Shown piece after piece: positions 37,284-49,484 of a DNA stretch of 64,000 nt. Origin of the DNA: Dipteris shenzhenensis (Eukaryota; Polypodiophyta; Polypodiopsida; Gleicheniales); assembly GCA_047967505.1 (NCBI GenBank), contig CM106539.1; one strand, given 5' to 3'. Each line of letters starts with the position of its first letter. Position 1 is the first letter of the stretch. The notes under the pieces are model-generated. The model did not search any database. It was not told the DNA's origin and was given only the letters and a program-made list of their open reading frames with translations. The position numbers and the translations under genes are program-made.

Positions 37284-40200
37284 TCAGAAAATATCAGGGT
37301 GAAAGCGCCCAGGTATGGATGATCCTTCTTGAGCTTTGCGCAGGTGTAGATTCAGTGCATAGTTATTTAACTGCATTAAAACATTGGGATATCACTCAAA
37401 CCAAACTCAAATATAGCCAGGAAAATCAAACTCACCAACCCATACAGTTCAATTAGAATAGAAGTGAAATTCCTTTGGATTTCAGTGATAGGAGTGTTAT
37501 TAACTGGTTGGGAATCAAGATCATGAGTTCACCTCCAAAGCGCGGATTTGTTCTTGATACTGAGTGATTAGCTGCTTCAACTGTTGCATCTCTTGTGAGC
37601 AGTGCTCATGCTCCACCTGCCGCTCATGCTGAATAGCAACAGCCCGCTTCAGGATATGATTATCGCGGAGAAATCCTTGCAACTGTTCTTTTAGAGTTGC
37701 ATTCTCCTGAAAGCAGGCATTGGGAACTTGTAGAGTGAGCCCATCAGCAAACTTGGGCAAAGTAACAGAGAAATTTAATCATAGAGGCCCAAAATACCAC
37801 TTTTGTCCAGATACACCTATGGATAGTGTATGCCTTGAAGACATGGACGAGATGATTTCAAAACAGTGACAGCAAACTCCATACCTTTTGCAAGACTTCA
37901 AACATGGATCCAGTACGATCCATGACAGTCTTTTCAAAAGCTTCTAAAGCCCTTGCAGCACGATCCCTGGCATCATCAAGATTAGATGCACTAAGCATTT
38001 CCTGCACAAACAATTTGACCCATTCACCGCTTTCTAATGCCGAAGCTGTTCCTTGAGTGTGAGCGACTTCCCCAGACAACGTGCAAGCATTGCCATCTGA
38101 TACAAAACCAGAGACATAACTCAGTTAATAAATCATTATCACCACCAAAGTGCTTTTAATCCAGATAACCATTAACTAACAGGAGTCTACATAAAGTGCA
38201 TAGAAGTATAAAACATATATTCTATTGCTTCTTGTCTAAACATGTGCGCAAAACACATACAAGGGTGGCGGGATCATGATAACAAAACGTGTTTTCTTTG
38301 AAAGAAACGTTTCAAACCCTGCAGCACGTTTCCAAATGTTTCTCTTCCAAACAAATGTTTCACCCTTGATTTTTACTTTTGCATTTTGCTGCACTTTAAA
38401 TATTGCCCTTGATTTGTATTTTTGGGTTTTGCTGCATTTTGCATGCATGGGTTTTTGCCCTTATGTATTTTTGGTTTAGCATTTGACATGTAGCAAGAAG
38501 CCATAGAAAATATGTTTTATACTTCTATGCATTTTATGTAGGGCTGTAAAATTGAGAATTCTGCATGTTTAGCATCATTTGAATATACCATAAATATGTG
38601 GGACATGTTATACACATTTTGGGGCTAGAAAATACTCGACCTCTTTTAAACATTTTGAATGTTTGTGTGTTTCGAAAAATTTCTGGCAACTACCATCATT
38701 GGCCGCAATGGGTTTTTCCTCTTCAGAGGGAAGGGGGGGGTGGCTGGGGGAGGGATGGGGGGGGTGTATATGGCACGTTGTCTTTTCGTTTACACACAAT
38801 CTTCACAATCTTGAGTTATTGGGTCCTATCTCAAGCTATCAATTGCATTGTCACCTTCATATGCCCCGATATATAGAAAATAGGTGTCATGATGTGCTCA
38901 GGGGGGGGGATTGTGGTCCCATCTTGGAGTCATCGTAGCCCCTTGAGGGGTAAGAACTAGGTGGTCGGCACATGTACTAAGTAACCATGTATTGGACCAT
39001 CTGTTGGCATTGGCTGATAGTTAGTTACGGTGAGTCTAGAAGGCGATAGCCTCCTATAGATATTATGATGGAATCACATAGTAGCTTTCTCTTCATATTG
39101 TGATGGAATCAAAATGTATGTGATTTTGTATAAGACCCGTCAAAGGGTTGCACCTTGTTGGTAATGCCTCTGGCATATTGCTCATGAATGCAAGTTTAAA
39201 TCCTTCATAGAACAACCAGCTCCTTCGACATCCACTTTATTTGTATGGCTACTTCGTCCTACCTTTCCACTTTCTTTCCTTTTTGTAAGGATCAACCAAG
39301 TAACTTGTGTGCACCATTGCATCTAGTGTATAATTCGTCTAGTTTTCCATCATTGCTGCACCATGGGGAAGATGATGAGGCACATTGCTTCATACACTTA
39401 CCCAAGATGATGATGTGGCATATGGGTCACATGACAATCAATTCAACTTGTGAGGGTGGCAAAAGAGCCACGAAATGGAGTGACATATGATGTCGTAGTG
39501 GCCATGTGTGACAATGCTTCCATGTGGCACATAGCCCAATGTTGATCGGCCACATGGCAATCGGTAATAATTGGTTTCTTTGGTCGGTCCAAGTCGGCTA
39601 TAGGTTGGCTAGATCGGCATAGATCTAGGGCCGGTCAGTCTAGCCTAGCCCTTTGCCTAGGCTGTATAAGTATGTTGAGGTTGGCATTTCCACTCTCCAC
39701 TCTCCACACTCACAATCGATTCTTCACTCTTCATCACTTGAAGAGAGCAAGAGTGTTCAGGGGGTGTGGGGTGTGGCACATTGTTCCTTCATCTTCCATC
39801 TTTTGGAATTCAACCACCAAGAAAATTATAGTCAGAGAGGTGTTGTCTTTCAGCCTCCATCATGGAGATGGCAAATTGACCCTTGATGCATCTGCATCCC
39901 TTCTTCACCTATGCTAACATGATCCTAGCTTCTCCTTATACAGGGACCTCAAAGATAAGTAACCAAGCTATGGTGAAACATAACAAGGGGTAGCAATGAC
40001 CTCGAACACAGGATACATGACAAATTCAATATTCAATGTAAAACATTATACTCCGGAAAAAAGGGGGTTTGTAAGCGAAGTTAGATAAAACTGTGAGTCA
40101 ACAAGAAAAATAAAAAATTTTAAAAAATCATAAGCAAAACTATCACATAGGATGCAGGACACTTGATATAGAACTTGTATCTTCAATCCAGATTAATTTC

Positions 40201-42326
40201 CTTGCAAATCCCATCAGTGCAAAAGCTATGCCAGGTTTTGATGAAGCACGCATTGCTCAATCCAACCAACAAGAGGGAGACAAAGCAACTTCTATGGTAG
40301 GGCATAATTCTAACCACACCAGTCAAAAATTCACTGGTTGGCCTAGAATCGGGCCCATCCGTAGGCCTTCGGGGGATATTAAATAGGGCATATGTACACC
40401 ACCTCCATAAATGGACCTTAGCCAAGGGTGAGCATGGAGCACCAGCTTCATTGCCGTACTGCTGTAGCTTGACACCATCTGTAGCGGCACTTAGTACTCA
40501 GCCCTTATGCTGAATTTAGCACAGCAAGGGACCTTGCATAGTTTCAGCATACATAGTTTGCATTGCAATGTTCAAGATGACTTGCAAGATTTGGTCTTTG
40601 GGGACTTTTGCATGCTTCAAGGACTAGCATGCTGTTATGTGCCAAACCAAGATCTGATACCATGCGAGATAAAGGAAAGAGGCTTGCTTCCGCAGCCAAG
40701 CACTACGTGCAGTCGAAGATTTTATTGCCCTGGATCACACAAACATTAAATCCTACTCCACAGATGCACACAAGTACTAGAAAGACAACACAAAAGTTTG
40801 AAATAGACAGTCAAAATAAAGTATATTCATTGCTCTAAAATGTCCAGATCTCTGCCACAGAAGTTACCCCACATGGACAGTCAAGATGCTCTAGTGGGAG
40901 GCAAAGACCTGCTGTCCTTTGCTATTCCTCCTCCTGTCACGTGGCCTCCTGGAGGCTATGAGTAGCTGCTGGAAAGATTGAGTAGTAGCCGCTGGAAAGA
41001 TTGCCTGACTGAGCTGCTGCTAGGCTCTGCACTCTCCTGCTTGAACTGTATCATGCCCAGAAAGCGGGCCCTCTATATCTCTCCCCCTCCCTCCCAAAAC
41101 ACCCTTCTCGATCTGGCCAACCAGCAGACTGCTGGCTGACTTGGGTCAGTAAGCTGGCCAACCAGGGCTATTTGGGGGTCAGCGACAACCCCCCCCAATC
41201 CCCACCGACATCATCAACGCCCAACAGTGCATGTAGACATAGTATAAACATATGTTCTCACAAATGCATATCCACACACCCACACATACTTGAGCATCCA
41301 TTTATACAAAGGTCTCCATACTGAGTTTCTGTAAGCACTCCTAAGGTGAAGGGCAGACTCAACCATGACGAAGGCTAGCACTAACTAGAAAGTTAATCAA
41401 AAAGCGATCCACTTTCTCTTCATTCAATGTCAAGACTTTACAATTGCATTTGGTCTCTCCCAAACGAGCATTTCTAAGCAAAAAATGCTTGGACAATCTA
41501 GTTGACAGAGTAATGCACCACTTATAGAAAGAGTTATTGCCACACCATGCAATAGCAAGCTCAATGTCTTTTCTTCCAGCTAAAAGGGTTGCATCATGAA
41601 AATTTAGCCATTCCCAAGGCATGCCCCGTATGCACATGTGTGTCAATAGCATGCACACCTCTGCCACTCCTTTCCTAGCTTGCATCCCCCATTCATACAT
41701 ACATACTTACCACTCAATTCCCCATACACGTGTACATACACAGAATCCAAACAACCTTTGGTTCCATCATTATACGAGCTTTCAATATCTATGAAGAATA
41801 TCTCCAATAAAGATATACTCATGATAAGCCAAAATAGATCAAAATATGCATTTGTCATAAGGAATTTGATCATTTTAAAAAAATCAGACAAGACTTTGTC
41901 CTTCACGAAATACTACGAGAGACAAAAATCCAAAAACATTTCATGTGCAAGGAAAGAAAAGAGATGTGTGGTTGAAGTACTACAACTGTTAAAAATGTAT
42001 TCAAATAAGACACACCTTCCGTTAAGAAGCTAGTTTGACATCTTGAGGAGGCATCTCCATTGGAGTCGTCAAAACTGCCCCTTCCATTGGAGCTTAAGCG
42101 TAGCTCGTTAAGACTCAATATTGCAGAGTCCAAACTGTTTCCGCTTGACTCCAACACTTTCTCCACCAACTAAGTATATCACAAACAAATAACACAATAG
42201 ATCAACCTCATGGTTGCATTAACATAAGAGTATACCTTCCTAAAATAGAATACATTAATTATTTAGCCTATGAGCAAAACATGTGAGAGCAAACTCAAGA
42301 CAATGAAGTTACTGCAAATGAAACGT

Positions 42327-42363
<37 letters not shown>

Positions 42364-43233
42364 CAGAGAATAAGGGTCAACTCCCCCTTTAAAATGAGAG
42401 CATAGGGGAGTGACACCTATAGGAGTGTAGGAGGCAGGAAGAAGCCACATGGACAGTACATGATTGTCCTTCTTGTCTTACGGGGTGATCCACTCAACAA
42501 GGCAGATCTATCCTTGAATGGATAGCCATGGTCTTGGCTGTTCTATAGCCAAATGGATCCCGCGTTTTCTCTGATAACATCAGATGGTCATTTAACCAAC
42601 CCTTTTGAGATCATAGAAGCATGATTGACCACCATAATTACTGCTAGGGAAAATTACGCATCCTGCAAAGCAGAAATTCTCCTCTGGATGAAGAATGAAT
42701 ATGATTACCCTGTTTCCAGAAAGGGATAACACCTCTGGAAGGAGAACACATTCGTATCTCCCTCTTGGCATACAGTGATAACAAAAGAAGCTGCGAAATT
42801 TCGCTTCACATTGTCTATAATTTTTTAACAGGAGAGCCGTAGAGTCTCCAGAAATATTACGCACCCCTTCAAGAATGCAGAACTCCTCATCAAAAGGAAG
42901 GACATAGAAAATTATTGCTTTTGTGTTTCCAAACAGGAATAGCAAATCCAACCTAGCAAGTTTGCGCCTTTATAAAAACATAACGACAAATCGAATAAGT
43001 TTGTACAGTACCTGTTCGTCCATGTCAGGAAAAAGGGCTCGCAGCTGCGACAGCTGGTCTGCCGGGTCAGCCGATGTATGCTGTGGAGAGCCTGATGAGC
43101 CGCTTCTACACAATGCCCCAGAAGAAAAGCGAATCGGAGAGCTTCCTCCTCCACAGCGCAGTCTCTTTGCGATGGGAGGAGATCCGTGAATGTCCTCGAA
43201 GAGAGAACGCTTGCCACAAATCACCGCCGACAT
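37284..43233 (-). CDS. CUE-domain protein (ubiquitin system component), five exons, intact
   Basis: Exons (minus): 43233-43012, 42169-42016, 38096-37885, 37706-37533, 37370-37284. All introns are GT-AG and phases agree, giving 849 nt and 282 residues plus stop. Exon 1 starts MSAVICGKRSLFEDIHGSPP and contains KRLRC and LRALFPDMDEQ; exon 2 starts LVEKVLESSGNSLDSAI, completing a CUE domain (FP-M ... LD-AI). Exon 3 has GEWVKLFVQEMLSASNLDDA and RAARALEAFEK; exon 4 is coiled coil (ENATLKEQLQ, LKRAVAIQHERQ, QQLKQLITQYQEQIRALE); exon 5 ends SSIPGRFHPDIF. The order matches plant proteins annotated as ubiquitin system component Cue (Arabidopsis AT5G32440/AT1G80040 type), which bind ubiquitin; the cellular role is not established from sequence. 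ATG 43233 is chosen because MSAV-CGKR is the conserved start. Intron 2 is 3.9 kb and carries an LTR. Confidence 0.94.
38097..42015 (-). other. Intron 2 of the CUE gene, with repeat insertions
   Basis: This 3.9-kb intron contains the LTR described separately (40,663-41,210) and G-rich runs at 38,733-38,765 and 38,901-38,908. A segment near 39,560-39,720 has LTR-promoter-like character (CTGTATAAGTATG) but no defined ends. No second gene is evident. Confidence 0.7.
40653..41210 (-). mobile_element. LTR with primer site, in CUE intron 2
   Basis: TCTGATACCA (40653-40662) is the complement of a plant Copia primer site. Next to it, from 40663, runs a TG...CA segment of 548 bp ending CCCACCGACA at 41210, so on the minus strand the LTR begins TGTCGGTGGGGATTGG. 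No gag or pol follows to the left, so this is an LTR-plus-leader fragment. It shares the phrase GGCCAACCAG and CAGACTGCTGG-type words with the LTR at 61.2-62.0 kb. Confidence 0.6.
42331..42361. repeat. (GA)n microsatellite in CUE intron 1
   Basis: An uninterrupted GA run of about 31 bp inside the 842-bp first intron of the CUE gene (42170-43011). Confidence 0.9.
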
Positions 43234-44513
43234 GGCAGCCACGGTTGCGAGACGCGACCTATTCTTTCAATCTCAACGATCCGCCAAAGCACCCAAATTG
43301 CTGCGAATTGGCTAGGGACCGGAGGAGAAGCCGTTTCCGGCTAGAAAAACCGGAGGCTGTTGCGAAAAGGCAGAGGAAGGGTAGGAAATCCAGCAAATCT
43401 TGTAAGAAGGATGCGAAGGGAGCGATGGAGAAAAGGGGCTAGAGATCCACGAAAAAGGAAGCAAAATGGGACGAAGGGGCAAGATGGGGAGATGGGTGAG
43501 GGAACCCTAAGATGAGGATGGAGGAGCTGAGGAAGAAATTGGCTAAGCACCTTGCCCTCTTTCCAACGCTCCGCCACATTCCAATGAAGATAAAATGAAC
43601 ATGACCATGAACATGAAAATGAAGATGATGAAAATGATGAAAATGAACATGAAAATGAAAATGAACATTAAATCAACATGAAGCAACGGCCTCACCGACT
43701 CCCGACAAAGCGGTAAGCAGAGGCACAGATGGCCGTTTTGCAAACAGCCGCTTAGCAACAACCCGAGGCTCGGCTGCTAGCAATGGCAATTTTCGGCCGG
43801 CCCTTCGAATTCCAGAGTAGCAATCTATTTTCGACATGGGGCTGCAAATTCTCCCTCCCAATGGCGTTGGACCAGTGGCCGACATGGGGAAGTGCTCTAA
43901 GGCTCCAAGATGGTTTCGAATGCATCCGGACAAGTGCACGCAATATCCCCGTCGTGGCTTCTATTGCTTTCACACATTCACGAAAGAAGAAACTTGGATG
44001 CCACAGCACCTAGTATACCATTTGTTTCAACGTCCGCAGAGAGGGGTGGCATTCTAACCTCAAATGAGTTCTGGCACTACTACCATGCAAGCCCTTTGCT
44101 GCAGCCAAATAAAATCGCACCACTTAAGGCAAACACAGCTGGGTTCAAATGCAGGCAGTAAGCCAAGCCCCCCTTTGGGAGTGGTCATCTCGTCAAATGC
44201 CATGTTCACACATGACGAACAATAATATAATTATGTATCACCAAATGTTCACCATAATTGTGGTGTGGATCTTCTTTGCTAGAAAACACAAGTACTTAGA
44301 CCCGTGTATGATGGGTTTGTTCACATTTTTAAATGCTGCAAGCATGCAATCCAAACCTTTAATATGGCAATGCTTTTATTTTATTTTTTAAAATCAATAT
44401 TTAAGCACATTTAATTTTTTTTATTAGATTGGCTTTTAGATAGGCATTTAGAAAGGAGAGAGAGAGAGAGAGAGAGAGAGATGCACACGTGTATCAAATT
44501 TTATTTTTTGGTT

Positions 44514-44545
<32 letters not shown>

Positions 44546-44740
44546 AGTAAGAAAACCTTATAACCCAAAAAGCAAAAGAAATAAACCTGACCAACCTGAT
44601 GTAATGAAGGACACAATGGGAGATTATGTCTAATGCTCGTGATCTGCTGATGATCATTATACGGGAGTACCTACAATCAAATACCATGCAGATGATGGGG
44701 TGGCTAAACATGTAAACACTCAATTCAATGAAATTGTTCT
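43234..44740. other. Upstream region of the CUE gene; short repeats, no gene seen
   Basis: The first few hundred bases are the probable 5' UTR and promoter of the CUE gene; no clear TATA box is visible. 43,588-43,680 is a degenerate repeat of ATGAACATGAAAATG. Microsatellites follow: (GA)n at 44,456-44,480 and (GT)n at 44,519-44,545. Open frames around 43,670-44,060 on both strands carry no recognisable domain. Confidence 0.55.
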
Positions 44741-44743
44741 TCT

Positions 44744-45001
44744 TTGAAATTTTTAGTAATAATCCCCATTTACAATGACATCATTGCTGAGTATGTTGCT
44801 AAATTCCTCACCATTTCTCATTGCAAGATTGATATGTTGAGGAATAATCCTATTCTTCTTGTTGTGTGTGGAGCATTAAATGCAAGTGCCAATTTGCAAG
44901 ATCTCAAGTTTTATAAAGAAAAGCATATAGTTTTAGCAAGTTGGATCCGGAACTTCTATACTCATGTAATGGTATTGATTGATCACTTTGAAAATAATTA
45001 A
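44744..45001 (+). other. Coding-like frame of unknown origin
   Basis: An 85-residue frame contains MLRNNPILLVVCGALNASAN and looks protein-like, but I do not recognise it. It may be a fragment of a longer decayed gene. No promoter, intron or homologous neighbour supports it. Confidence 0.2.
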
Positions 45002-45029
45002 AACATAAATACGTGAGAAAGCTATTGTT

Positions 45030-45835
45030 TTTATATCAATCAATTTGCCATACAAACACCATTTGAAAGTACATTTCAATTGAAATTCCTCACGTATGAT
45101 AATTTGATTATTTTCTAAAGAGCAATAATTCAAATTGATTTGCTTATAGTTATATTTTTATTGACAAATGCAATTCGTTTAACCTTTTTTATCAAGTAAG
45201 GCTACAATTTTTATATCATTAAATTTAATATACACAAATCATTTAAAATTACGTTTCAATTGAAACTACTCATGCATGATTCTTTGAATTGTTTTTCAAA
45301 GAGAATTAAAATTGTTGTTGTAAAGTTTTAAAATATATATATAGTGTCCCCTACGATGCGACTTACATAACATCAAATTCTTATCACATGTGATTTTTAA
45401 ATTATAAACATATTAAATGGCACGTAAATAATTTAAAATTACTCTCGCATGAGTCTTTGAAGTATTTTTCAAAGATAAATAAATAAAATTGATGTCGTGA
45501 ACCTGTTTTTTAAAAATATAGGGTCCCCTATGATGCGACTTAGGCTCCCCTATGATGTGACTTACATAACATCAAATTATTTAGAATATAGGGTCCCCTA
45601 TGATGCGACTTACATAACATCAAATTATTTAGTACATGTAATTAGCCATCAAACCTAGATTTTATATCATTCAATTTGCCATACTCACATCATTTGAAAG
45701 AACATTTCAAATGAAATTCCTCATGTATGATGATTTGAAGTATTTTTGAAATATAAATAAGTCAAAATGATGCCATAAACATGTTTTTAAAAAATATATG
45801 GTCCCCTATGATGAGGCTTACATAACATCAAACTC
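45030..45835. repeat. Degenerate tandem repeats (CCCCTATGATGCGACTTACATAAC family)
   Basis: CCCCTATGATGCGACTTACA and close variants occur at about 45,350, 45,523, 45,545, 45,595 and 45,805. A second block (ATCATTCAATTTGCCATAC, TTTCAATTGAAATTCCTCA) recurs at about 45,035, 45,215 and 45,665. The region is an AT-rich, partly scrambled tandem array with no gene. Confidence 0.75.
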
Positions 45836-46099
45836 TTGAGCACGTGTATTCAACCATCAAAACTCTAACTCAATTAATATTTTGGTTGATGGAATCCATT
45901 GCAAACATGAATGGCAATAAGTTTGGGACTTGTAAAGTAGTTGTACGCTATAGAGAGTGGTTTGTTTTAGGTATCTCTATGAACAATAGTATAGCCTTCC
46001 ACAACATGTGGCGACTGCCCAATAGCAAAATACATTGTACACAGGGACACAACGATAACATCTCTTAGAACCCCCAAGCTAACACCTCTCTCCTCATCC

Positions 46100-46860
46100 A
46101 AAATTTAACAATGCCATGCCACAACATCCTGAAGACTCAACTTCAATCCTTCAAAACATAAACGGAAACGAACAACCAAGGTGAAGTGAGCAAATGTGCC
46201 ATTGCAATCACGAAATGTACTAAGCCTCTCGAAGTCACTGCACGATGGAATGTTCTCAAGGGATTCATCGATAAGTGGACAGATCTTTGTTCGACGATTG
46301 TGAAATGCATTGTGACGGAACTTGACAGATGGATTTTCTAGTTTTGCTCAAGAAGTCTTTGACATTTTTAACCCACCTGATGTCGATCTCTTTGAAAAGT
46401 AAATCTATTTTCCTTGCCTATAGGCAGCGTCCTTAATTTTCTTAGACATCGAACGGGGCGGTTCTGAAATGGAAATGTTCGATGACAACACCTTTTTCTC
46501 TGACGGGGGTTCTTCCAGTAGTCTCTTGCGGTGATCATATTTTCATGCGGTGTCTCCGGCATTCCTGCCAAATTGATTGCCTTTTCATCTCCATAGATGG
46601 CCGTTTCTTTGCTACACTCATCAGTTGGAAGAGCACCATCGTCAGGATTGGGAGCCTTTTGTAGAGGATCCATAAAAGACACGACATTGTTTTGTAGAGG
46701 AGCAGTAGGAGAAACCACATTAGTGATAGGGTTAGAGTTTGAAAAGAAGCACTATGAAGCCAATTTCACCTTCCCCTCATGGAAGACCACCCTCCAAGAC
46801 TCACCCTCCTCATTTTTGGTCACTAGCGATCCCTATTTGCTTTCAAGAGCACTCTAAGGG
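46100..46860 (-). pseudogene. Unidentified coding-like remnant
   Basis: On the minus strand, coherent protein-like sequence runs through WRVVFHEGKVKLAS, NPITNVVSPTAPLQNNVVSF, DEKAINLAGMPETPHENM and, in another frame, DIRWVKNVKDFLSKTRKSIC and VHFVIAMAHLLTSPWLFVSV. Stops and frameshifts break it. I do not recognise the family; a plant transposon accessory protein is possible. Confidence 0.3.
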
Positions 46861-47049
46861 CTGCTATCTGTTGGGTGATTCCTGGAAAGACTGGGGGCTG
46901 CTTCTAAGAAACCTCTGGAGTCGGGGAATGATCATTAGCCCACTGCCAACAGACCAATAATCAAGGAAATGTATTAGCCACCATACATGTGCATACATAG
47001 GGTATTGAGTGCTCCCTTGGAAGTGATGCCAAGAGAAAACTCTATTGGC

Positions 47050-47870
47050 CAACATGGAGATTGGCACCAGTGCCATCTTTATGGACCCATATGGAGATTT
47101 GCACTAGTGCCATTCTCCACAGTCTCACATGGAGAATGGCGTTGATGCCAATCTCCATGTGGGTTTGTAGAGAATAGCACTTGTGCCAATCTTCAGAACT
47201 TATTGAGGAATGGCTCAATTTTTTTTTTCCATGAAAGCATAATCTATTTTCCTAAATTGTCTTAGTTTGAATTTTGAAACTTGAAATTCAACAAACTCAC
47301 ATGGAGATTGGCATTAGTTCCATTCTCCACAATCCCACATGGAGAATGGCATTGAAATTCAACAAACTCACATGGAGATTGGCATTAGTTCCATTCTCCA
47401 CAATCCCACATGGAGAATGGCATTGGTGCCAATCTCCATGTGGGTTTGTGGAGAATGGCATTGGTGCCAATCTCCAGAATCCATGTGAGGAATGGGTCTA
47501 AAAAAATTTCCATGAAAGCATAAATTAATTTCCTAAATTTTTTGGTAATGTGGTAAAATTTTCCCTAAATTTTAGATTAGCACTAGTGCCAATCTCCATG
47601 TGAGCTTGAAAATTGCCCCACAGGGAAATGTGAAATTTGCCAGACTCACATAGATATTGGCACCAATGCTATTCCCCACAATTAGACATGGAGAATGGCA
47701 TTGGTGCCAATCTCCATGTGGGTTTGTGGAGAATGGCACTGGCACCAATCTCTAGAATCCATGTGAGGAATGGGTCTAACCAAAATTTCCATGAAAGCAT
47801 TAACTATTTTCCTAAAATCTTTGGTAATTTGCTAAATTTTTTCCGAAATTACATTTTTTTTTCAAATTCG
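47050..47870. repeat. Palindromic tandem array (CATGGAGATTGGCA / TGCCAATCTCCATG)
   Basis: About four units of roughly 200 bp each contain both ACATGGAGATTGGCACCAGT and its inverse GTGCCAATCTCCATGTGGG, so each unit can fold on itself around TGGCATTGGTGCCA. Units end in CCATGAAAGCATAA and TTTTCCTAAAT (about 47,230, 47,508, 47,788). A direct copy of about 64 bp (TTGAAATTCAACAAACTCAC) lies at 47,281 and 47,352. No gene. Confidence 0.85.
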
Positions 47871-47879
47871 TAATTATTA

Positions 47880-48400
47880 GGGCATATCACCGAATTAATT
47901 AATGAAACGATTAATTGACTACTTTAATTCCTTAAGTAGACCAATGAATTAACTAGATAAATTAATTCAGTAATTTTAACTTGACTAATCAATAAATATA
48001 ACTAATTGGTTAATTAACTAGTTAATTGACTATAGTAATTGGCATACATATATTCAGATTCAATAATGAACTAGTTAAGCAACTAATTAATTGACTAATA
48101 ATTAATTATCTAAGTAATTAGTTAACTAACAAATTAATTAACTAACTAATTAATTAAATTAAATACTTAGACTGATTACAAATTAGACTAATTACTTAAC
48201 TAAACTAATTAGTCTAATTAAGTAATTAGACTAATTAAATAACTATTAACTAATTAGTTAACTTAATAATTAATTATCTAACTAAATAGTTAACTAACTA
48301 ATTAATTAAATTGAGGAATGAATGAAATAATTAGAATAAATAATTAACTTATCGATTCATTAATATCAATTTCAAATTTCAATTAGTTAATTAATGCGCC
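47880..48400. repeat. Cryptic AT-rich repeat of TTAATTAG/TAACTAAT words
   Basis: About 500 bp is built almost only from permutations of ATTAATTAACTAACTAATTA with no fixed period. It contains many short self-complementary words (TTAATTAA). No gene. Confidence 0.8.
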
Positions 48401-48779
48401 ACTCAATTTTTGCATTTTTGGCACTCAGTTTTTCCATTTCTATCACTCAGTTTCCTCATTTTTGGCATGAAACCGGAAAGTTGACTAAATCAATTAATTG
48501 ACTAATCATTAAGTTGACTAATGAGTAATTCCTTGCTTCCTTATATATGTAATTAAGACATAAAACCCTAATTGTGTAATTAAGAGAAGATTAAACTTGT
48601 AAACATAGGGAAACCCTACCTAGTACTTTGGAGAGGAAAAGCATTGAAGCGAGTTGATTTCGACTCCCGTGTCCACATATTGAATGCACAATCACAAGCA
48701 AGCTAATTTTGACCTAAGGTGAGCTAATTTCCACTTCCCACAACCTGAATTGGGTTGATTTTGTCCTCCCACCATTCTT

Positions 48780-49443
48780 CCTTTACTTCTTAAAATGCAC
48801 ATGAAGTGCATCAAGCTACCACCATTAAAGTATGGTGTGATAGTCCAAAATGGCTCCTTTGATGTTTGCTCTTCTTGGCGCAGCTCTAAGGATTGCGATT
48901 CTTAGCTCAAACAGCCTATAAGGAATTTTTTGTGGAGATTTGATAGCTAGGTTGGCTTTGAGACCTTGATCCTCCCCACACAAAAAGGTGGTCTCAATAT
49001 CATAGACCCAAACTTGCAATACAGGGCCTTACTTTGTAAGTTGGTGGTGAGGGGACTTATGCCTGGGCAAGAGCCTTGGAAGGACTTCTTTGTTCAATGC
49101 ATATGGTGAAGACTAGGTGCCCAGCACTAGGTGGGATACTTACTTCAGCCCACCTCAGATCTCCTTCATCTCCTCTTGTGGCTGCTATTTTCAAAGCTTC
49201 AGAAATACTTTTTGGAGAGTCCCCCTTTTAGGTGAAGACTGGTGGGTGCACATCACTAGGTGGATATTTACTTCATCCCTTCTTAGATCTCCTTCTTCTC
49301 CTCTTATGACTGCTCTTTTGAAAGCTTGGAACAGCTTTAGAAATACTCTTCAGAGAGTCCCCCAAACTTCTCTGGAAGAGATTGATAGGTATCTTATCAT
49401 GTGGAATGATATCATACTTGACGAGCATCATTTCCAAAATTAT

Positions 49444-49450
<7 letters not shown>
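48780..49450 (+). pseudogene. LINE ORF2 C-terminal remnant (plus strand)
   Basis: After a stop-broken stretch with LMFALLGAALRIAI, the frame reads LPTQKGGLNIIDPNLQYRAL, then LCKLVVRGLMPGQEPWKDFF. This is the region beyond the reverse-transcriptase palm of plant LINEs (PK..GGL-I-d...-AL--KW). A later frame contains NTLQRVPQTSLEEIDRYLIM, which fits the same zone, and a phrase is duplicated (SFRNT at about 49,200 and 49,335). A (CT)n run at 49,449-49,477 follows. The 5' part of the element is absent. Confidence 0.7.
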
Positions 49451-49481
<31 letters not shown>

Positions 49482-49484
49482 AGA

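Noticed and set aside
43074-43442. Plus-strand frame over the CUE first exon
   Set aside because: Antisense shadow of a well-supported exon.
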